A DNA stretch of 64,000 nt from Janthinobacterium sp. LM6 (GCF_002002885.1 NZ_CP019510.1:5208001-5272000); one strand, 5' to 3'. Shown: positions 18,964-27,851, numbered from the stretch's first letter. Notes: a model not told the origin generated them from the sequence alone. Made by a program: numbers and translations.

Positions 18964-19013
18964 GGCGAACCTCCGCTGCCATCCGGCGGCGGATGGCATG
19001 ACGACTATGAAAA

Positions 19014-19796
19014 TTAAAGTTGCGACAATTTCTGCAGCATTTGATCGGATGTGGTGATGGCCTTGCTGTTGATCTCGTAGGCGCGCTGCGTCTGGATCAT
19101 GTTGACCATTTCCTCGGCCACGTTGACGTTCGACGTCTCGATATAGCCCTGCATCAGCACGCCGGCGCCGTTGGTGCCCGGGGTGTTGGTTTGCGCCACG
19201 CCGGAGGCGCCCGTTTCCATGTACAGGTTTTCGCCCTTCGATTCCAGGCCGGCGGGATTGACGAAAGTGGTCAGCTGCAGCGAGCCGATTTGCGATGGCG
19301 CAACAGTGTCGGGCAAGGTGACGGAAACGGTGCCGTCGCGCGCCACGGTCAGGCTCAGCGCATTCGTCGGCACGGTGATGGCGGGCTGGATGACGAAGCC
19401 TTCCGAGGTGACGAGCTGGCCGTTGGCATCCGTCTGGAACGAGCCGTCGCGCGTATAGGCGGTGGCGCCGTCCGGCATCAGCACCTGGAAAAAGCCGGTG
19501 CCGTTGACCATCACGTCGCGCGAATTGCCCGATGCCTGGGGATTGCCCTGGGTATGGATGCGTTCGGTAGCCACGGTGCGCACGCCCGTGCCGATCTGCA
19601 AGCCCGATGGCAGCTGGGTTTGCTGCGACGATTGCGCGCCCGGCTGGCGCACATTTTGATACAGCAAGTCCTCGAACACGGCGCGCGACTTCTTGAAGCC
19701 GGTGGTGCTGACGTTGGCCAGGTTATTGGCGATCACGTCCATCTGCGTTTGCTGCGCTTCCAGGCCGGTCTTGGCAATCCAAAGGGAACGAATCAT
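19014..19796 (-). CDS. flgG: Distal rod protein FlgG
   Basis: FlgG (260 aa) forms the distal rod that passes through the P and L rings. The rod/hook N-terminal motif ([20 protein letters not shown], then [12 protein letters not shown]) and the C-terminal [19 protein letters not shown] helix are textbook. Length equals the enteric protein. A GGAGAAA ribosome site precedes the start. Confidence 0.98.
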   Translation of the reverse strand: MIRSLWIAKTGLEAQQTQMDVIANNLANVSTTGFKKSRAVFEDLLYQNVRQPGAQSSQQTQLPSGLQIGTGVRTVATERIHTQGNPQASGNSRDVMVNGTGFFQVLMPDGATAYTRDGSFQTDANGQLVTSEGFVIQPAITVPTNALSLTVARDGTVSVTLPDTVAPSQIGSLQLTTFVNPAGLESKGENLYMETGASGVAQTNTPGTNGAGVLMQGYIETSNVNVAEEMVNMIQTQRAYEINSKAITTSDQMLQKLSQL

Positions 19797-19868
19797 GATA
19801 TTTCTCCAATAACAGCGCTAACCAGCCCTGTAGACTATTTCTATGCGACCATTATGCGGTGGCCCCCA

Positions 19869-20612
19869 TCAATTCAAAGCGAGGATCTGGGTGGCTTTCG
19901 CCGCGTTATTCTCGGCATTCTTCAACAAGCTCATTTGCGTTTCGAACTGGCGCGCCAGGGCGATCATGCTGACCATCGAATCGACGGGACTGACATTGCT
20001 GCCTTCCAGAGCGCCGGTGGTCAGCTTGACGGCCTGGTCGGCCTGCGCCACCGTGCCATCCTTCAGCCGGAACAGGCCGTCGTCGCCGCGCACCAGTTGC
20101 TGCTCGGGCGGGTTGACCAGCTTGATGCGTCCCAGCACCGTCGACGGGCCCGGCGGCACGTCGGTGGAAATCGTGCCCACCGTGCCGTCGCTGGCGATGG
20201 CCACCGTCACGCCGGGCGGAATCGCCATGGGCCCCGTATCGCCCTGCACCATCAGCCCGCCCTGCGTTTGCAGCATGCCGTTTTCATTGAGTTTCAGGGC
20301 GCCGTTGCGCGTGTAGGCTTCGGAACCGTCGGCCGACTGCACCGCGATCCAGCCGCCGTTTTCCACGGCCACGTCGAGCGCGCGGCCCGTGTGCTGCATG
20401 GGTCCCTGCGTGAAATCGGAACCGACCGTCGAATCGACGACGAAGGTGCGCGTCGGCATCATGCCGTCGGCCACCACGGGCACGGCGCGGAACGAGTCGA
20501 GCTGGGCACGGAAACCCGTGCTGGTGGCGTTCGCCAGGTTGTTCGCCGTGGTCGCCTGCTTGTCGAGGATGTGCTTGGCGCCCGAGCCGGCGGTGTAGAT
20601 GAGACGGTCCAT
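19869..20612 (-). CDS. flgF: Proximal rod protein FlgF
   Basis: FlgF (247 aa) is a proximal rod subunit. It starts MDRLIYTAGSGAKHILDKQA with the NNLANATSTGFRAQLDSFRA rod motif and ends with the SMIALARQFETQMSLL helix. An AGGAG ribosome site precedes the ATG. The 95-bp gap to upstream flgE contains a 27-nt perfect palindrome, unusual within this otherwise tight operon. Confidence 0.96.
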   Translation of the reverse strand: MDRLIYTAGSGAKHILDKQATTANNLANATSTGFRAQLDSFRAVPVVADGMMPTRTFVVDSTVGSDFTQGPMQHTGRALDVAVENGGWIAVQSADGSEAYTRNGALKLNENGMLQTQGGLMVQGDTGPMAIPPGVTVAIASDGTVGTISTDVPPGPSTVLGRIKLVNPPEQQLVRGDDGLFRLKDGTVAQADQAVKLTTGALEGSNVSPVDSMVSMIALARQFETQMSLLKNAENNAAKATQILALN

Positions 20613-20652
20613 GTTTTATTTCTCCTGTTGCCTGAAACCCAAGGTAGAAACC

Positions 20653-20679
20653 GGGGTCGGACCCTGAGGGTCCGACCCC
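20653..20679. repeat. 27-nt perfect palindrome between flgE and flgF
   Basis: GGGGTCGGACCCT and its exact inverse AGGGTCCGACCCC flank one central base, giving a 13-bp stem. It lies in the flgE-flgF gap. The GGGGTC(G/A)GACCC core is shared with the element near 31786-31896 before flhF, so it looks like a dispersed REP-like intergenic repeat. In the transcript it would form a strong hairpin. Confidence 0.8.
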
Positions 20680-20707
20680 AGCCTTTCGCCGTTAGGGGTT
20701 CAATCCG

Positions 20708-22255
20708 TTAACGCAAGTTCACCAGAGTCTGTAAAACAGAATCCTGCGTCTTGATGGTCTGCGCATTCGCCTGGTAGGCGCGCTGGGCCGTGATCATGTT
20801 GACCAGTTCCGCCGTCAGGTCCACGTTCGACACTTCCACGGCCGAGGCGCGCAAGTTGCCCAGGGTGCCAGTCTTCGGCTCGCCCGTGATGGGCTTGCCC
20901 GAGGCCGAGCTTTCCACCCAGGCGTTGTTGCCCAGCGGCTCCAGGCCGTTCGGGTTGGTAAAGTTGCTCAACACCACTTGCCCCAGGGCGCGCGTCTTGC
21001 CATTGTTGTACTGGCCCTGGATGACGCCGTCGTCACCGACGATGAATTGGCTCAGCTGGCCTGCCTTGTAGCCGTCCGCTTCCGTTTTCTTTTCCGCCGT
21101 GGCGGTGCCCAGCTGGGTCGATTTGCTGAAATCGACCTGGACCGAGAGGGTCGGATTGGCGCCCGTGGCCGGGAAGATCGGCAGGTTGACGGTGACGGGC
21201 AAGGTTTGCGGCGGCGTCAGGGCCAGCATGGCGGCCCGGTCCAGGCTGCCAACCGTATTGAAGACCAGCGAACCGGTCTTGACGGCGGGCACCACGGTCA
21301 CGGCGCGGATGGCGGCGTCGATCTGGTCGGGCGTGCGGCTCGAGTTGATGCCATTCGGCACGGCACTGCCGTAGGTGGCGGCGATGGCGGCCAGTTGCGC
21401 CGGCGTGGCGCCCGCGGCGGCGGCGGCAGCCGACACGGCGGCGCCGACCGCATTGCCATAGGCGACGGCGGCCGTCGTCACATTGGCCGGCACCAGCGGC
21501 ACGGCCGTGGCGGCGGCCTGGTAGGCGGCGCGCGCGGCCAGCGAGGCAGGGTCGGTCTGCAGGGCGGCCGCGACCTTCATGCTGGTCACTTCCGTGCCGT
21601 CAACGGCCGAGTAGACGTCCCAGGTGTTGGTGCCCGTCTTGACATAGAAATTCGACATGATGTGGGAATTGCCCAGCGAATCGAAGACTTCGACGGGAAA
21701 CTGTTTGCTGTACGTGGTGTCATCCGTGAGCTTGAACGGCACCGTGGTCGGCATGGCCGTATTCGAATTGAGGTTGACTTGCGTGTCGACCTTGGTCGTC
21801 GCCTGGGGTTTCATGTCCGACTGGTCGATCTGCAGGGGCACGACGGCGCCGGCAACGATCTTGCCGTTGGCGTCGGCAGCATAGCCGGTCAGTTGCGCCA
21901 GCTGGGCGTTGACGATGAAACCGCTCTTGTCGACCTGGAACTGGCCATTGCGCGAGTACTGGACGGCGCCGTTGACGCTGGTACGGAAGAAGCCGCCGCC
22001 ATTGATGGCGATATCGAGGGGATTCGACGACGTTTCCAGGTTGCCCTGGTTGAATTGCTGGGCGATTTGCGAGACCGACACGCCGATCCCCGCCTGGTTG
22101 CCGCCCACGCCATACAGCGAGTTGGCATAAATGTCAGCGAACTGGGCCTGCGACTGCTTGAAACCGACGGTGGACGAGTTGGCGATGTTGTTACCGATGA
22201 CGTCCAGCGATTTGGCGGCGCCATTCAAGCCGCTCAGGCCTTGTTGGAAAGACAT
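20708..22255 (-). CDS. flgE: Flagellar hook protein FlgE, enlarged
   Basis: FlgE (515 aa) polymerises into the hook. The N-terminal rod/hook motif (MSFQQGLSGLNGAAKSLDVI, NNIANSSTVGFKQSQAQF) and the C-terminal VDLTAELVNMITAQRAYQA helix are intact. The protein is about 100 residues longer than the ~400-residue enteric form. The excess lies at residues ~227-326, an Ala/Val-rich stretch inserted into the surface-exposed middle region. An AGGAG ribosome site precedes the ATG. Confidence 0.96.
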   Translation of the reverse strand: MSFQQGLSGLNGAAKSLDVIGNNIANSSTVGFKQSQAQFADIYANSLYGVGGNQAGIGVSVSQIAQQFNQGNLETSSNPLDIAINGGGFFRTSVNGAVQYSRNGQFQVDKSGFIVNAQLAQLTGYAADANGKIVAGAVVPLQIDQSDMKPQATTKVDTQVNLNSNTAMPTTVPFKLTDDTTYSKQFPVEVFDSLGNSHIMSNFYVKTGTNTWDVYSAVDGTEVTSMKVAAALQTDPASLAARAAYQAAATAVPLVPANVTTAAVAYGNAVGAAVSAAAAAAGATPAQLAAIAATYGSAVPNGINSSRTPDQIDAAIRAVTVVPAVKTGSLVFNTVGSLDRAAMLALTPPQTLPVTVNLPIFPATGANPTLSVQVDFSKSTQLGTATAEKKTEADGYKAGQLSQFIVGDDGVIQGQYNNGKTRALGQVVLSNFTNPNGLEPLGNNAWVESSASGKPITGEPKTGTLGNLRASAVEVSNVDLTAELVNMITAQRAYQANAQTIKTQDSVLQTLVNLR

Positions 22256-22308
22256 TGTGTTCTCCTGGTAGAAATTAGGGGGTGAGGGTCACGCTAAGGG
22301 GAAGCGGC

Positions 22309-23004
22309 TTACAGAATCTGTTTTACGTCGGCCATGGTGATGCTGCCCACGCCCGGCACATTCAATTTCACGCCATTGGCGCCCGTCGACACGCTGGCGA
22401 CCGAGCCGAACATCAGCGCCGTCGCATCCTTGAGCTTGGTGCCGCCGCGCGTCGCTTCCACGGCGAAGGTGTAGGCGCCGTCGGCCAGCACGACCGGCTT
22501 GCCATCCTTGTCGAGGTCGGCGGTGGAACCGTTCCAGCCCAGCGGCAAGGTGCCCGCCGGCTGGGCGCCCAGGTCGATGGAATGGACTTCCTTGCCATCC
22601 TTGTAGATGATGACCTTGACCTTGTCGGCGGCCGTGGCCAGGTCCACGCCCAGCAGCGCGGCGCTCTTGCTCAGGTTGATGTCCTTGCCTGCCGTCAACA
22701 CGCCGTGGCCGATGATGTTGGCCGCCTGCATCGATTCGGCTTGCTGGTAGCTGGCTTTCAAGCTTTCCACGGTGGTATTGAGCTTGTTGACGCCCGTCAC
22801 CGTGGACAGCTGCGCCAGCTGGCTGGTCAGCTGTGCATTGTCCAGCGGATTCATCGGATCCTGATTTTTCAGCTGGGTCACCAGCAGGGTGAGGAATTTG
22901 TTCGTTTCCGCTTCGACGCTGCCGGCAGCGGCCGTCGTCTTCTTCGGATTCATCGTCGCCATCAGGTCGGTGGTGACGGAGGTCGTGGTATCGATGGTTG
23001 CCAT
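22309..23004 (-). CDS. flgD: Hook assembly scaffold FlgD
   Basis: FlgD (231 aa) caps the growing hook. The conserved N-terminal region (NKFLTLLVTQLKNQDPMNPL, QLTSQLAQLSTVTGVNKLN) and the FlgD Ig/tudor-like C-terminal domain (GAQPAGTLPLGWNGSTADLD, GAYTFAVEA) are clear. It lies 15 bp after flgC and 53 bp before flgE in the flgB-J order. Confidence 0.97.
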   Translation of the reverse strand: MATIDTTTSVTTDLMATMNPKKTTAAAGSVEAETNKFLTLLVTQLKNQDPMNPLDNAQLTSQLAQLSTVTGVNKLNTTVESLKASYQQAESMQAANIIGHGVLTAGKDINLSKSAALLGVDLATAADKVKVIIYKDGKEVHSIDLGAQPAGTLPLGWNGSTADLDKDGKPVVLADGAYTFAVEATRGGTKLKDATALMFGSVASVSTGANGVKLNVPGVGSITMADVKQIL

Positions 23005-23019
23005 AATGATCAGTCAGCC

Positions 23020-23421
23020 TTACTGGCCGAGGGTAAGGGTTTTCAGGAGCAGCGACTTGGCCGCGTTCATGGTTTCCACGTTGGTCTGGTACGAGCGCGA
23101 AGCGGACAGCATGTTGACCATCTCGTCGACCGTATTCACGTTGGGCATGGTGACGTAGCCCTTCTCGTCGGCCAGCGGGTTCTTCGGGTCGTACACCAGC
23201 TTCATCGGCGACGGATCCTCGATCACCTTCTGCACCTTGACGGCCGTGGCGCCGTTGGCCATGGGCACGGCTTCGAACACCACCTGCTTGGCGCGGTAGG
23301 CTTCGCCCGTGGCGCTGGTGGCGCTGTCGGCATTGGCCAGGTTGCTGGCCACCGTGTTCAGGCGCTGCGCCTGGGCGCTCATGGCCGAACCGGAAACATT
23401 GAAGATATTAAATAGCGACAT
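23020..23421 (-). CDS. flgC: Proximal rod protein FlgC
   Basis: FlgC (133 aa) is a proximal rod subunit. The start [20 protein letters not shown], the motif [20 protein letters not shown] and the C-terminal [19 protein letters not shown] helix are typical, as is the length. A GGGAGG ribosome site overlaps the end of flgB. Confidence 0.98.
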   Translation of the reverse strand: MSLFNIFNVSGSAMSAQAQRLNTVASNLANADSATSATGEAYRAKQVVFEAVPMANGATAVKVQKVIEDPSPMKLVYDPKNPLADEKGYVTMPNVNTVDEMVNMLSASRSYQTNVETMNAAKSLLLKTLTLGQ

Positions 23422-23423
23422 GA

Positions 23424-23876
23424 TTATTGTCCTCCCTGGATGGCCGTCAGCATGCCCTTGATCTGCGAGTTGAGGAACGTCACGGCCGCCTCGTAGCGGA
23501 TGGCATTGTCGGCAAAGGCGTTGCGTTCCAGGTCCATGTCGACCGTATTGCCGTCGACGGCGCCCTGGGCCGGCGCGCGGTACAGCAGCGGCGTGCCGTC
23601 GGCCAGGGTCTCGACCTTGCCGCCTGCGCTGCCACCCGCCGCGGCCGCCACGCCCTTGCCCGGCATATGCTGCGGCGCCGTGCCCTTCAGGGCCGGCGGC
23701 ACGCCATCCTTGCGCGCCATCGCCCCCTTCAGCGCGGCGGCGAAATCGACGTCGCGCGCCTTGTAGTTGGGCGTGTCGGCATTGGCGATATTCGAGGCGA
23801 GCAATTCCTGGCGCGTCGAGCGCAGGCTCAGCGCCGTCTCGTTGAAGCGCATGTAATCGTCGAGTTTCCCTATCAT
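23424..23876 (-). CDS. flgB: Proximal rod protein FlgB
   Basis: FlgB (150 aa) is a proximal rod subunit and the first gene of flgBCDEFGHIJ. It starts [20 protein letters not shown] with the [20 protein letters not shown] rod motif. An earlier in-frame ATG (23951) has no conserved residues behind it, whereas the ATG at 23876 follows a CGGAG ribosome site. The operon promoter should lie in the 191-bp divergent gap to flgA; no clear sigma-70 or sigma-54 element was recognised there. Confidence 0.96.
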   Translation of the reverse strand: MIGKLDDYMRFNETALSLRSTRQELLASNIANADTPNYKARDVDFAAALKGAMARKDGVPPALKGTAPQHMPGKGVAAAAGGSAGGKVETLADGTPLLYRAPAQGAVDGNTVDMDLERNAFADNAIRYEAAVTFLNSQIKGMLTAIQGGQ

Positions 23877-24067
23877 GTCAGGCTCCGGAAAGATCTGCCA
23901 CTGGCGCCCGAGATGGCGGAAGGATGGCGGATTAGTGATGACAGGAAACATAGTACGGCGCCCACCAGCAACACCATCGCCGGATCAGACCGTACTTTTA
24001 CCCCTTAATCGGCGCTTCGAACGGGGCCGCGCGCACTATCATGGCACTATTCCAGAGGCCTATCACC

Positions 24068-24763
24068 ATGAAAACACCGCTCGCTTTCCTCTTTGCTTTT
24101 GCCGCCCTGCCACTGCTGGCGCAGGCGCAAAACGCCGGCCGGCAAACGCCGGAAGCGCTGCGCAACAGCGTGGAACAATTCCTGCAAGTGCAAAGCAACG
24201 GCTTGCCCGGCAAGGTGACGGTCACCGTCGGCGCCGTCGATCCGCGCCTGAACCTGGCTGCCTGCCCCGCGCCGCAGGCGTTCATGGCGCCGGGCGCGCG
24301 CGCCTGGGGCAAGACCACCGTCGGCGTGCGCTGCACGGCGCCCTCCAGCTGGACCATTTATCTGCAGGCGAACGTGGCCGTCGTCGGCGACTACGTGGCC
24401 AGCGCCGTGCCGCTGGCGCAAGGGCAAGCCATCGACGCCAGCCAGCTGGTGACGATGCAGGGCGACCTGGCCGCATTGCCTGCAGGCATCGCCACCGACA
24501 TGGCCCAGGTGGTGGGCGCCAGCACGAATATTTCCTTGCCGCCAGGCACGCCGATGCGCCTCGACACCCTGCGCCGCAAGCCGGTGGTCATGCAGGGCCA
24601 GCTGGTGCGCGTCGTTTCGAGTGGCAACGGTTTCCAGGTGGCATCAGAAGGACGCGCCATCGGCAGCGCGGGCGATGGCCAGACGGTGCAGGTACGCACG
24701 CAGAGCGGCCAGCAGATCAGCGGCGTGGCGCGGGCTGGCGGCCTGGTGGAGGTGGCGTTTTAA
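24068..24763 (+). CDS. flgA: P-ring assembly chaperone FlgA
   Basis: FlgA (231 aa) is a periplasmic chaperone for FlgI. It has a Sec signal peptide (residues 1-20, MKTPLAFLFAFAALPLLAQA) and a C-terminal SAF domain (GQAIDASQLVTMQGDLAALP; GQLVRVVSSGNGFQVASEG). The frame is open upstream to 24041, but the ATG at 24068 gives the signal peptide and has a GAGG site. It is divergent from flgB and followed by flgM with its own promoter. Confidence 0.95.
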   Translation: MKTPLAFLFAFAALPLLAQAQNAGRQTPEALRNSVEQFLQVQSNGLPGKVTVTVGAVDPRLNLAACPAPQAFMAPGARAWGKTTVGVRCTAPSSWTIYLQANVAVVGDYVASAVPLAQGQAIDASQLVTMQGDLAALPAGIATDMAQVVGASTNISLPPGTPMRLDTLRRKPVVMQGQLVRVVSSGNGFQVASEGRAIGSAGDGQTVQVRTQSGQQISGVARAGGLVEVAF

Positions 24764-24798
24764 ACACGGATGGACAGCGATATTGTGGTCTGGCGCAC

Positions 24799-24825
24799 TA
24801 AAGTTTCGGCAGAAGGTGCCGATAA
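24799..24825 (+). promoter_or_regulatory. Sigma-28 (FliA) promoter of flgMN, perfect consensus
   Basis: TAAAGTTT, exactly 11 nt, then GCCGATAA: 16 of 16 consensus positions for FliA. It lies 50 bp upstream of the flgM start. flgM encodes the anti-FliA factor, so this gives a feedback loop as in enteric bacteria. Confidence 0.92.
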
Positions 24826-24874
24826 TGACACATATCCCGGAGTTTTTTGACTTCGACCAGACGAGGATCACGCT

Positions 24875-25183
24875 GTGAAAATTACCGATAACACCATTAA
24901 AAGCAATCCCGGCCTGCCGGTGGCGCCCGCGAGTACCTCCGGCGCCCGGAATGCCGAGAAAGCCCAGGCAACACCGACGACGTCGGACAATGTACGCCTG
25001 TCGCCGCAAGGACAGGCATTAGCGGCCAGTGCAACTGCCGGCAGCGGCGCCGTGTTCGACACGAAAAAAGTCGAACGCATCAAGCTCGCGATCGCCGACG
25101 GCCAGTTCCAGGTCAACTCAGAAAAAGTGGCGGACGGTCTCCTCGACACAGTCAAGGACTTGCTGCACTCACGAAATAGATAG
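24875..25183 (+). CDS. flgM: Anti-sigma-28 factor FlgM
   Basis: FlgM (102 aa) binds FliA in the cytoplasm and is exported through the completed hook, releasing late gene expression. The disordered N-terminus (KITDNTIKSNPGLPVAP) and the C-terminal FliA-binding region (DTKKVERIKLAIADGQFQVN, KVADGLLDTVKDLL) are present. The start is a GTG at 24875 with a GAGGA ribosome site. A perfect FliA promoter is directly upstream, and flgN follows by 8 bp. Confidence 0.95.
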   Translation: MKITDNTIKSNPGLPVAPASTSGARNAEKAQATPTTSDNVRLSPQGQALAASATAGSGAVFDTKKVERIKLAIADGQFQVNSEKVADGLLDTVKDLLHSRNR

Positions 25184-25191
25184 GTTCCCTC

Positions 25192-25659
25192 ATGCAATCA
25201 GTGACTCCGTTTTCCAGCCTGCGCGACGAGCAACAGCTCATGACCACATTGCTGGCATTGATGAAAGAAGAACAGCGGCATCTGGTTGCGGCTGACATCG
25301 ATGCAATCACGGAGCTCACGGCGCGCAAGACGGCACTGGTAGGACAATTGAGCCAGCTGGCGGCGCAACGCCACCAGGCGCTGGCGGCAGCCGGTTTCAC
25401 GGCGGCCGAAGCGGGCATGGAAGACTGGCTGGTCGGCGCCAATGAAGCCGACGCGGCGCCCCTGTGGAAAGCCCTGCTCGAGACGACGCGCGAGGCCAAG
25501 GAGCAAAACCGCCTGAACAGCCTGCTCGTCAACAAGCACATGGTACATACGCAAGGCGCCCTGAACGCCATGCGCCCCCCGGCCCAAAGCGGCAATTTCT
25601 ACGGTCCCAGTGGCCAGGCGACGACGAACACGGCCAGCCGGCGCGTCGTCATCGGCTGA
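25192..25659 (+). CDS. flgN: FlgK/FlgL export chaperone FlgN
   Basis: FlgN (155 aa) is the helical cytoplasmic chaperone for the junction proteins FlgK and FlgL. It is predicted to be all-helical (SLRDEQQLMTTLLALMKEEQ; ARKTALVGQLSQLAAQRHQA) and has a conserved late NRLNSLLVNKHMVHTQGAL segment. It is co-transcribed with flgM. The sequence is weakly conserved across the family, so position supports the call. Confidence 0.92.
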   Translation: MQSVTPFSSLRDEQQLMTTLLALMKEEQRHLVAADIDAITELTARKTALVGQLSQLAAQRHQALAAAGFTAAEAGMEDWLVGANEADAAPLWKALLETTREAKEQNRLNSLLVNKHMVHTQGALNAMRPPAQSGNFYGPSGQATTNTASRRVVIG

Positions 25660-25686
25660 TTCCCCCTAAGTTAACAGCAATCCGCC

Positions 25687-25708
25687 GGCAAGGCGCCGCC
25701 GCCTTGCC
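25687..25708. terminator. Hairpin between convergent flgN and the next gene
   Basis: Perfect 9-bp stem GGCAAGGCG / CGCCTTGCC with a CCGC tetraloop, located between the flgN stop (+) and the stop of the minus-strand gene at 25711. The T tract is poor, so termination is plausible on either strand but not certain. Confidence 0.45.
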
Positions 25709-25710
25709 CT

Positions 25711-26565
25711 TCAACCGTGCGCGGCACGCCCCGCATGCTGGCGGTATTTCGCCACGATGGCCTGCGCCCTGGCGCTGGCGGCCGCCTGCTGCTCCGGCGT
25801 CAGCTCCGCCTGCAGCCAGTGCCAGTATTCATCCTGGTACGGGTTGGTGACGCCGGGCGCGAGGATGTCGTCGTAGACCTGGCGCAGCGCCAGCAGGTAG
25901 CCATACGCTTGCGGCGCGTCCTTGCGCACCACCTCGCCATCGCGCAGGTAGGCCATCATCAGGGTAGCCACGCTGCTCAGTTCCGCCTCGTCCGCCTGCG
26001 CCGTCAGCTGGGCGATCGCTTGCCGCTTCCACGCCTGCACCAGCGGATCGTCGGGACGGTTGCGCAGCGCACTGCGGTCGCCGAACGGCCCTTCCGACAG
26101 GAAGATGGTCGCCGCTCCGGGCACGCCCGCCCTGGCCGCAGTCGCCAGGTAGCCGAGGCGGTCCTCGCGCTGACGCTGCGTCAGGCCCGCGCACAGCTGC
26201 TGCTGGGCGGCTTTTTCCTCCGCCGCCATCTCGCGCCCCAGTTCGAATTCCAGCCCCGGCAAGCGCCCTTCCTGCTGGAAGACGATGCAATCGTCGAGCA
26301 AGTTATACGCCGCATACGCGTCTTCCGGCTTGCCGCTGGCCGCCAGGCGCGCGAGCTGCTGCGCCAGGGTGACGGGCATCGGCGCGGCATCGGCGACCGG
26401 GCTGGCATCGATATTCAGATACGATTCCAGGCTGCGTCCCGCAGGCGCGCCAGCGGCGGAGGCGGCGGCGTCCGGCGCGGCGCTCTCGGGAGCGGGCCAG
26501 TATGCGAGCGCCAGCGCTGCCGCGATGGCGGCGGCGATGGCCAAGCCGGTGAATTTGACGTTCAT
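25711..26565 (-). CDS. Unrecognised membrane-anchored or secreted protein
   Basis: Not recognised. From ATG 26565 it gives 284 residues. An N-terminal hydrophobic segment (residues ~6-24, GLAIAAAIAAALALAYW) fits a signal anchor or uncleaved signal. An Ala/Pro-rich linker follows to about residue 55, then a helical domain (residues ~60-275) whose helix pairs (LATAARAGVPGAATIFLSEG; ELSSVATLMMAYLRDGE) recall Sel1/TPR-like repeats without a clear consensus. The frame is open further upstream into the SUI1 gene, but that part is not protein-like. It lies at the end of the flhB-motD strand run; a flagellar role is not shown. Confidence 0.7.
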   Translation of the reverse strand: MNVKFTGLAIAAAIAAALALAYWPAPESAAPDAAASAAGAPAGRSLESYLNIDASPVADAAPMPVTLAQQLARLAASGKPEDAYAAYNLLDDCIVFQQEGRLPGLEFELGREMAAEEKAAQQQLCAGLTQRQREDRLGYLATAARAGVPGAATIFLSEGPFGDRSALRNRPDDPLVQAWKRQAIAQLTAQADEAELSSVATLMMAYLRDGEVVRKDAPQAYGYLLALRQVYDDILAPGVTNPYQDEYWHWLQAELTPEQQAAASARAQAIVAKYRQHAGRAAHG

Positions 26566-26638
26566 GGTGAGGATGCGCGTGGATGGGAAGCGCACGTTAC
26601 CACAGGCGCGCGGCGGCGGGCCGCACGCCTCCGCACGC

Positions 26639-27001
26639 TCAGCCGCCGGCCTTTTTCGGCTGGTGGCCCAGCTTGACCAGCGCGGCCAGGATGGCGTCCA
26701 CATGGTCGCCCTGCACTTCGATCACGCCATCCTTGACGGTGCCGCCCGAGCCGCACTGCGTGCGCAGCTGCTTGCCCAGCAGGGCCAGCGCGATGGCGTC
26801 CAGCGGCAAGCCTTTCACCACGGTGACGCTCTTGCCGCCGCGGCCCTTGGTCTGGCGCGAGACGCGCACCACGCCATCGCCCGCAGGCCCGGCCTTCGCT
26901 TGCGCCTTGCACGCGCACTGCGCCAGCGGCTGGCGGCAGGCGGGACACATGCGGCCCGTTTCAGTGGAATAGACGAGACCGCCCAGGGAGCTGCTTTTCA
27001 T
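26639..27001 (-). CDS. yciH: SUI1/eIF1-family translation factor (YciH-like)
   Basis: This 120-residue protein has a C-terminal SUI1 domain (residues ~42-117; GRGGKSVTVVKGLPLDAIAL, GSGGTVKDGVIEVQGDH), the fold of eukaryotic eIF1. An N-terminal CPACRQPLAQCACKA segment (residues ~19-33) could bind zinc. Bacterial YciH-type proteins act on initiation-complex fidelity and stress translation. It sits just after motD on the same strand with a gap of about 65 bp. The family is clear; the in vivo role is not. Confidence 0.92.
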   Translation of the reverse strand: MKSSSLGGLVYSTETGRMCPACRQPLAQCACKAQAKAGPAGDGVVRVSRQTKGRGGKSVTVVKGLPLDAIALALLGKQLRTQCGSGGTVKDGVIEVQGDHVDAILAALVKLGHQPKKAGG

Positions 27002-27065
27002 GAGGAAACGATAAAAGAGGAAGAAAGCGCGATTGTACCAAGCGGCAGCCCGCAGTTGACGAGCG

Positions 27066-27851
27066 TCAATTGGCCGGCGCAGGCGCCACGGGCGCCGTCG
27101 GTACTTCCGTCACCGTTTCGGGGATGCCCGACAAAATCGTCACGGCGACCCGGCGGTTGCGCGCGCGCCCTTCCGGCGTGGCGTTCGGCGCCACGGGGAT
27201 ATTGTCGGCGTGGCCGACGGCCGTCAGGCGCGACGCCTTGACGCCGCTGGCGATGAACAGGCGCACCACGGCGCTGGCGCGCGCGGCCGACAATTCCCAG
27301 TTCGAGGCAAAGGTCGAATTGCTGATCGGCTGCACGTCCGTATGCCCTTCCACCTGCACGTCGTGCGTGTCGTCCTTGAGCAGCACGGCCACGGCGCGCA
27401 AGGCCTGGTCCGACTCCGCCGTCAAGCCCGCCGCGCCCGGGTCGAACAGCACGCTGGCATTGATTTCCACGCTCACGCCGCGGCTCGTCTGCGTGACCCG
27501 CACCTTGCCTTCCTTCACCAGCGGCGCCAGGGTGGATGTGAGGTCCTGCGCCAGGCGCGTCATGTGTTCGCGCTCGCGGCGGATGGCTTCCGTGCGGCGT
27601 TTCAGGGCGGGGTTCGGCAGCGGGATCGCCTGCGGCGCTTCCATGATGATGGGCGGCGCGCCCTTTTCCAGGCTGAAGGCCTGGCCGATGGCGTTCTGGA
27701 AGACGCGGTATTTGCCTTCGTTGACTTGCGAAATCGCATACATGACGACGAAAAAGGCGAACAGCAGGGTGATGAAGTCGGCGTACGAGATCAGCCAGCG
27801 GTCCTGGTTGTCCGGTTCCTCGTCATACTTCCTGCGCGCGCGCCGCATCAT
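27066..27851 (-). CDS. motD: Flagellar motor stator protein MotD (MotB family)
   Basis: This MotB-family protein of 261 residues has one transmembrane helix (residues ~20-40, WLISYADFITLLFAFFVVMY). The Asp of SYADF is in the place of the proton-binding residue. The C-terminal OmpA-like peptidoglycan-binding domain (VQVEGHTDVQPISNSTFASN, NWELSAARASAVV, GRARNRRVAV) anchors the stator. ATG 27851 or the adjacent ATG 27848 is the start; upstream in-frame sequence overlaps motC. It pairs with motC 13 bp upstream. The name MotD follows usage for the stator pair next to fliA in Pseudomonas and Burkholderiales. Confidence 0.92.
   Translation of the reverse strand: MMRRARRKYDEEPDNQDRWLISYADFITLLFAFFVVMYAISQVNEGKYRVFQNAIGQAFSLEKGAPPIIMEAPQAIPLPNPALKRRTEAIRREREHMTRLAQDLTSTLAPLVKEGKVRVTQTSRGVSVEINASVLFDPGAAGLTAESDQALRAVAVLLKDDTHDVQVEGHTDVQPISNSTFASNWELSAARASAVVRLFIASGVKASRLTAVGHADNIPVAPNATPEGRARNRRVAVTILSGIPETVTEVPTAPVAPAPAN

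Noticed and set aside
17195-18982. 595-codon version of FlgI reading through flgH
   Set aside because: The extra N-terminal part is a shifted-frame shadow of flgH; the signal peptide starts at 18310.
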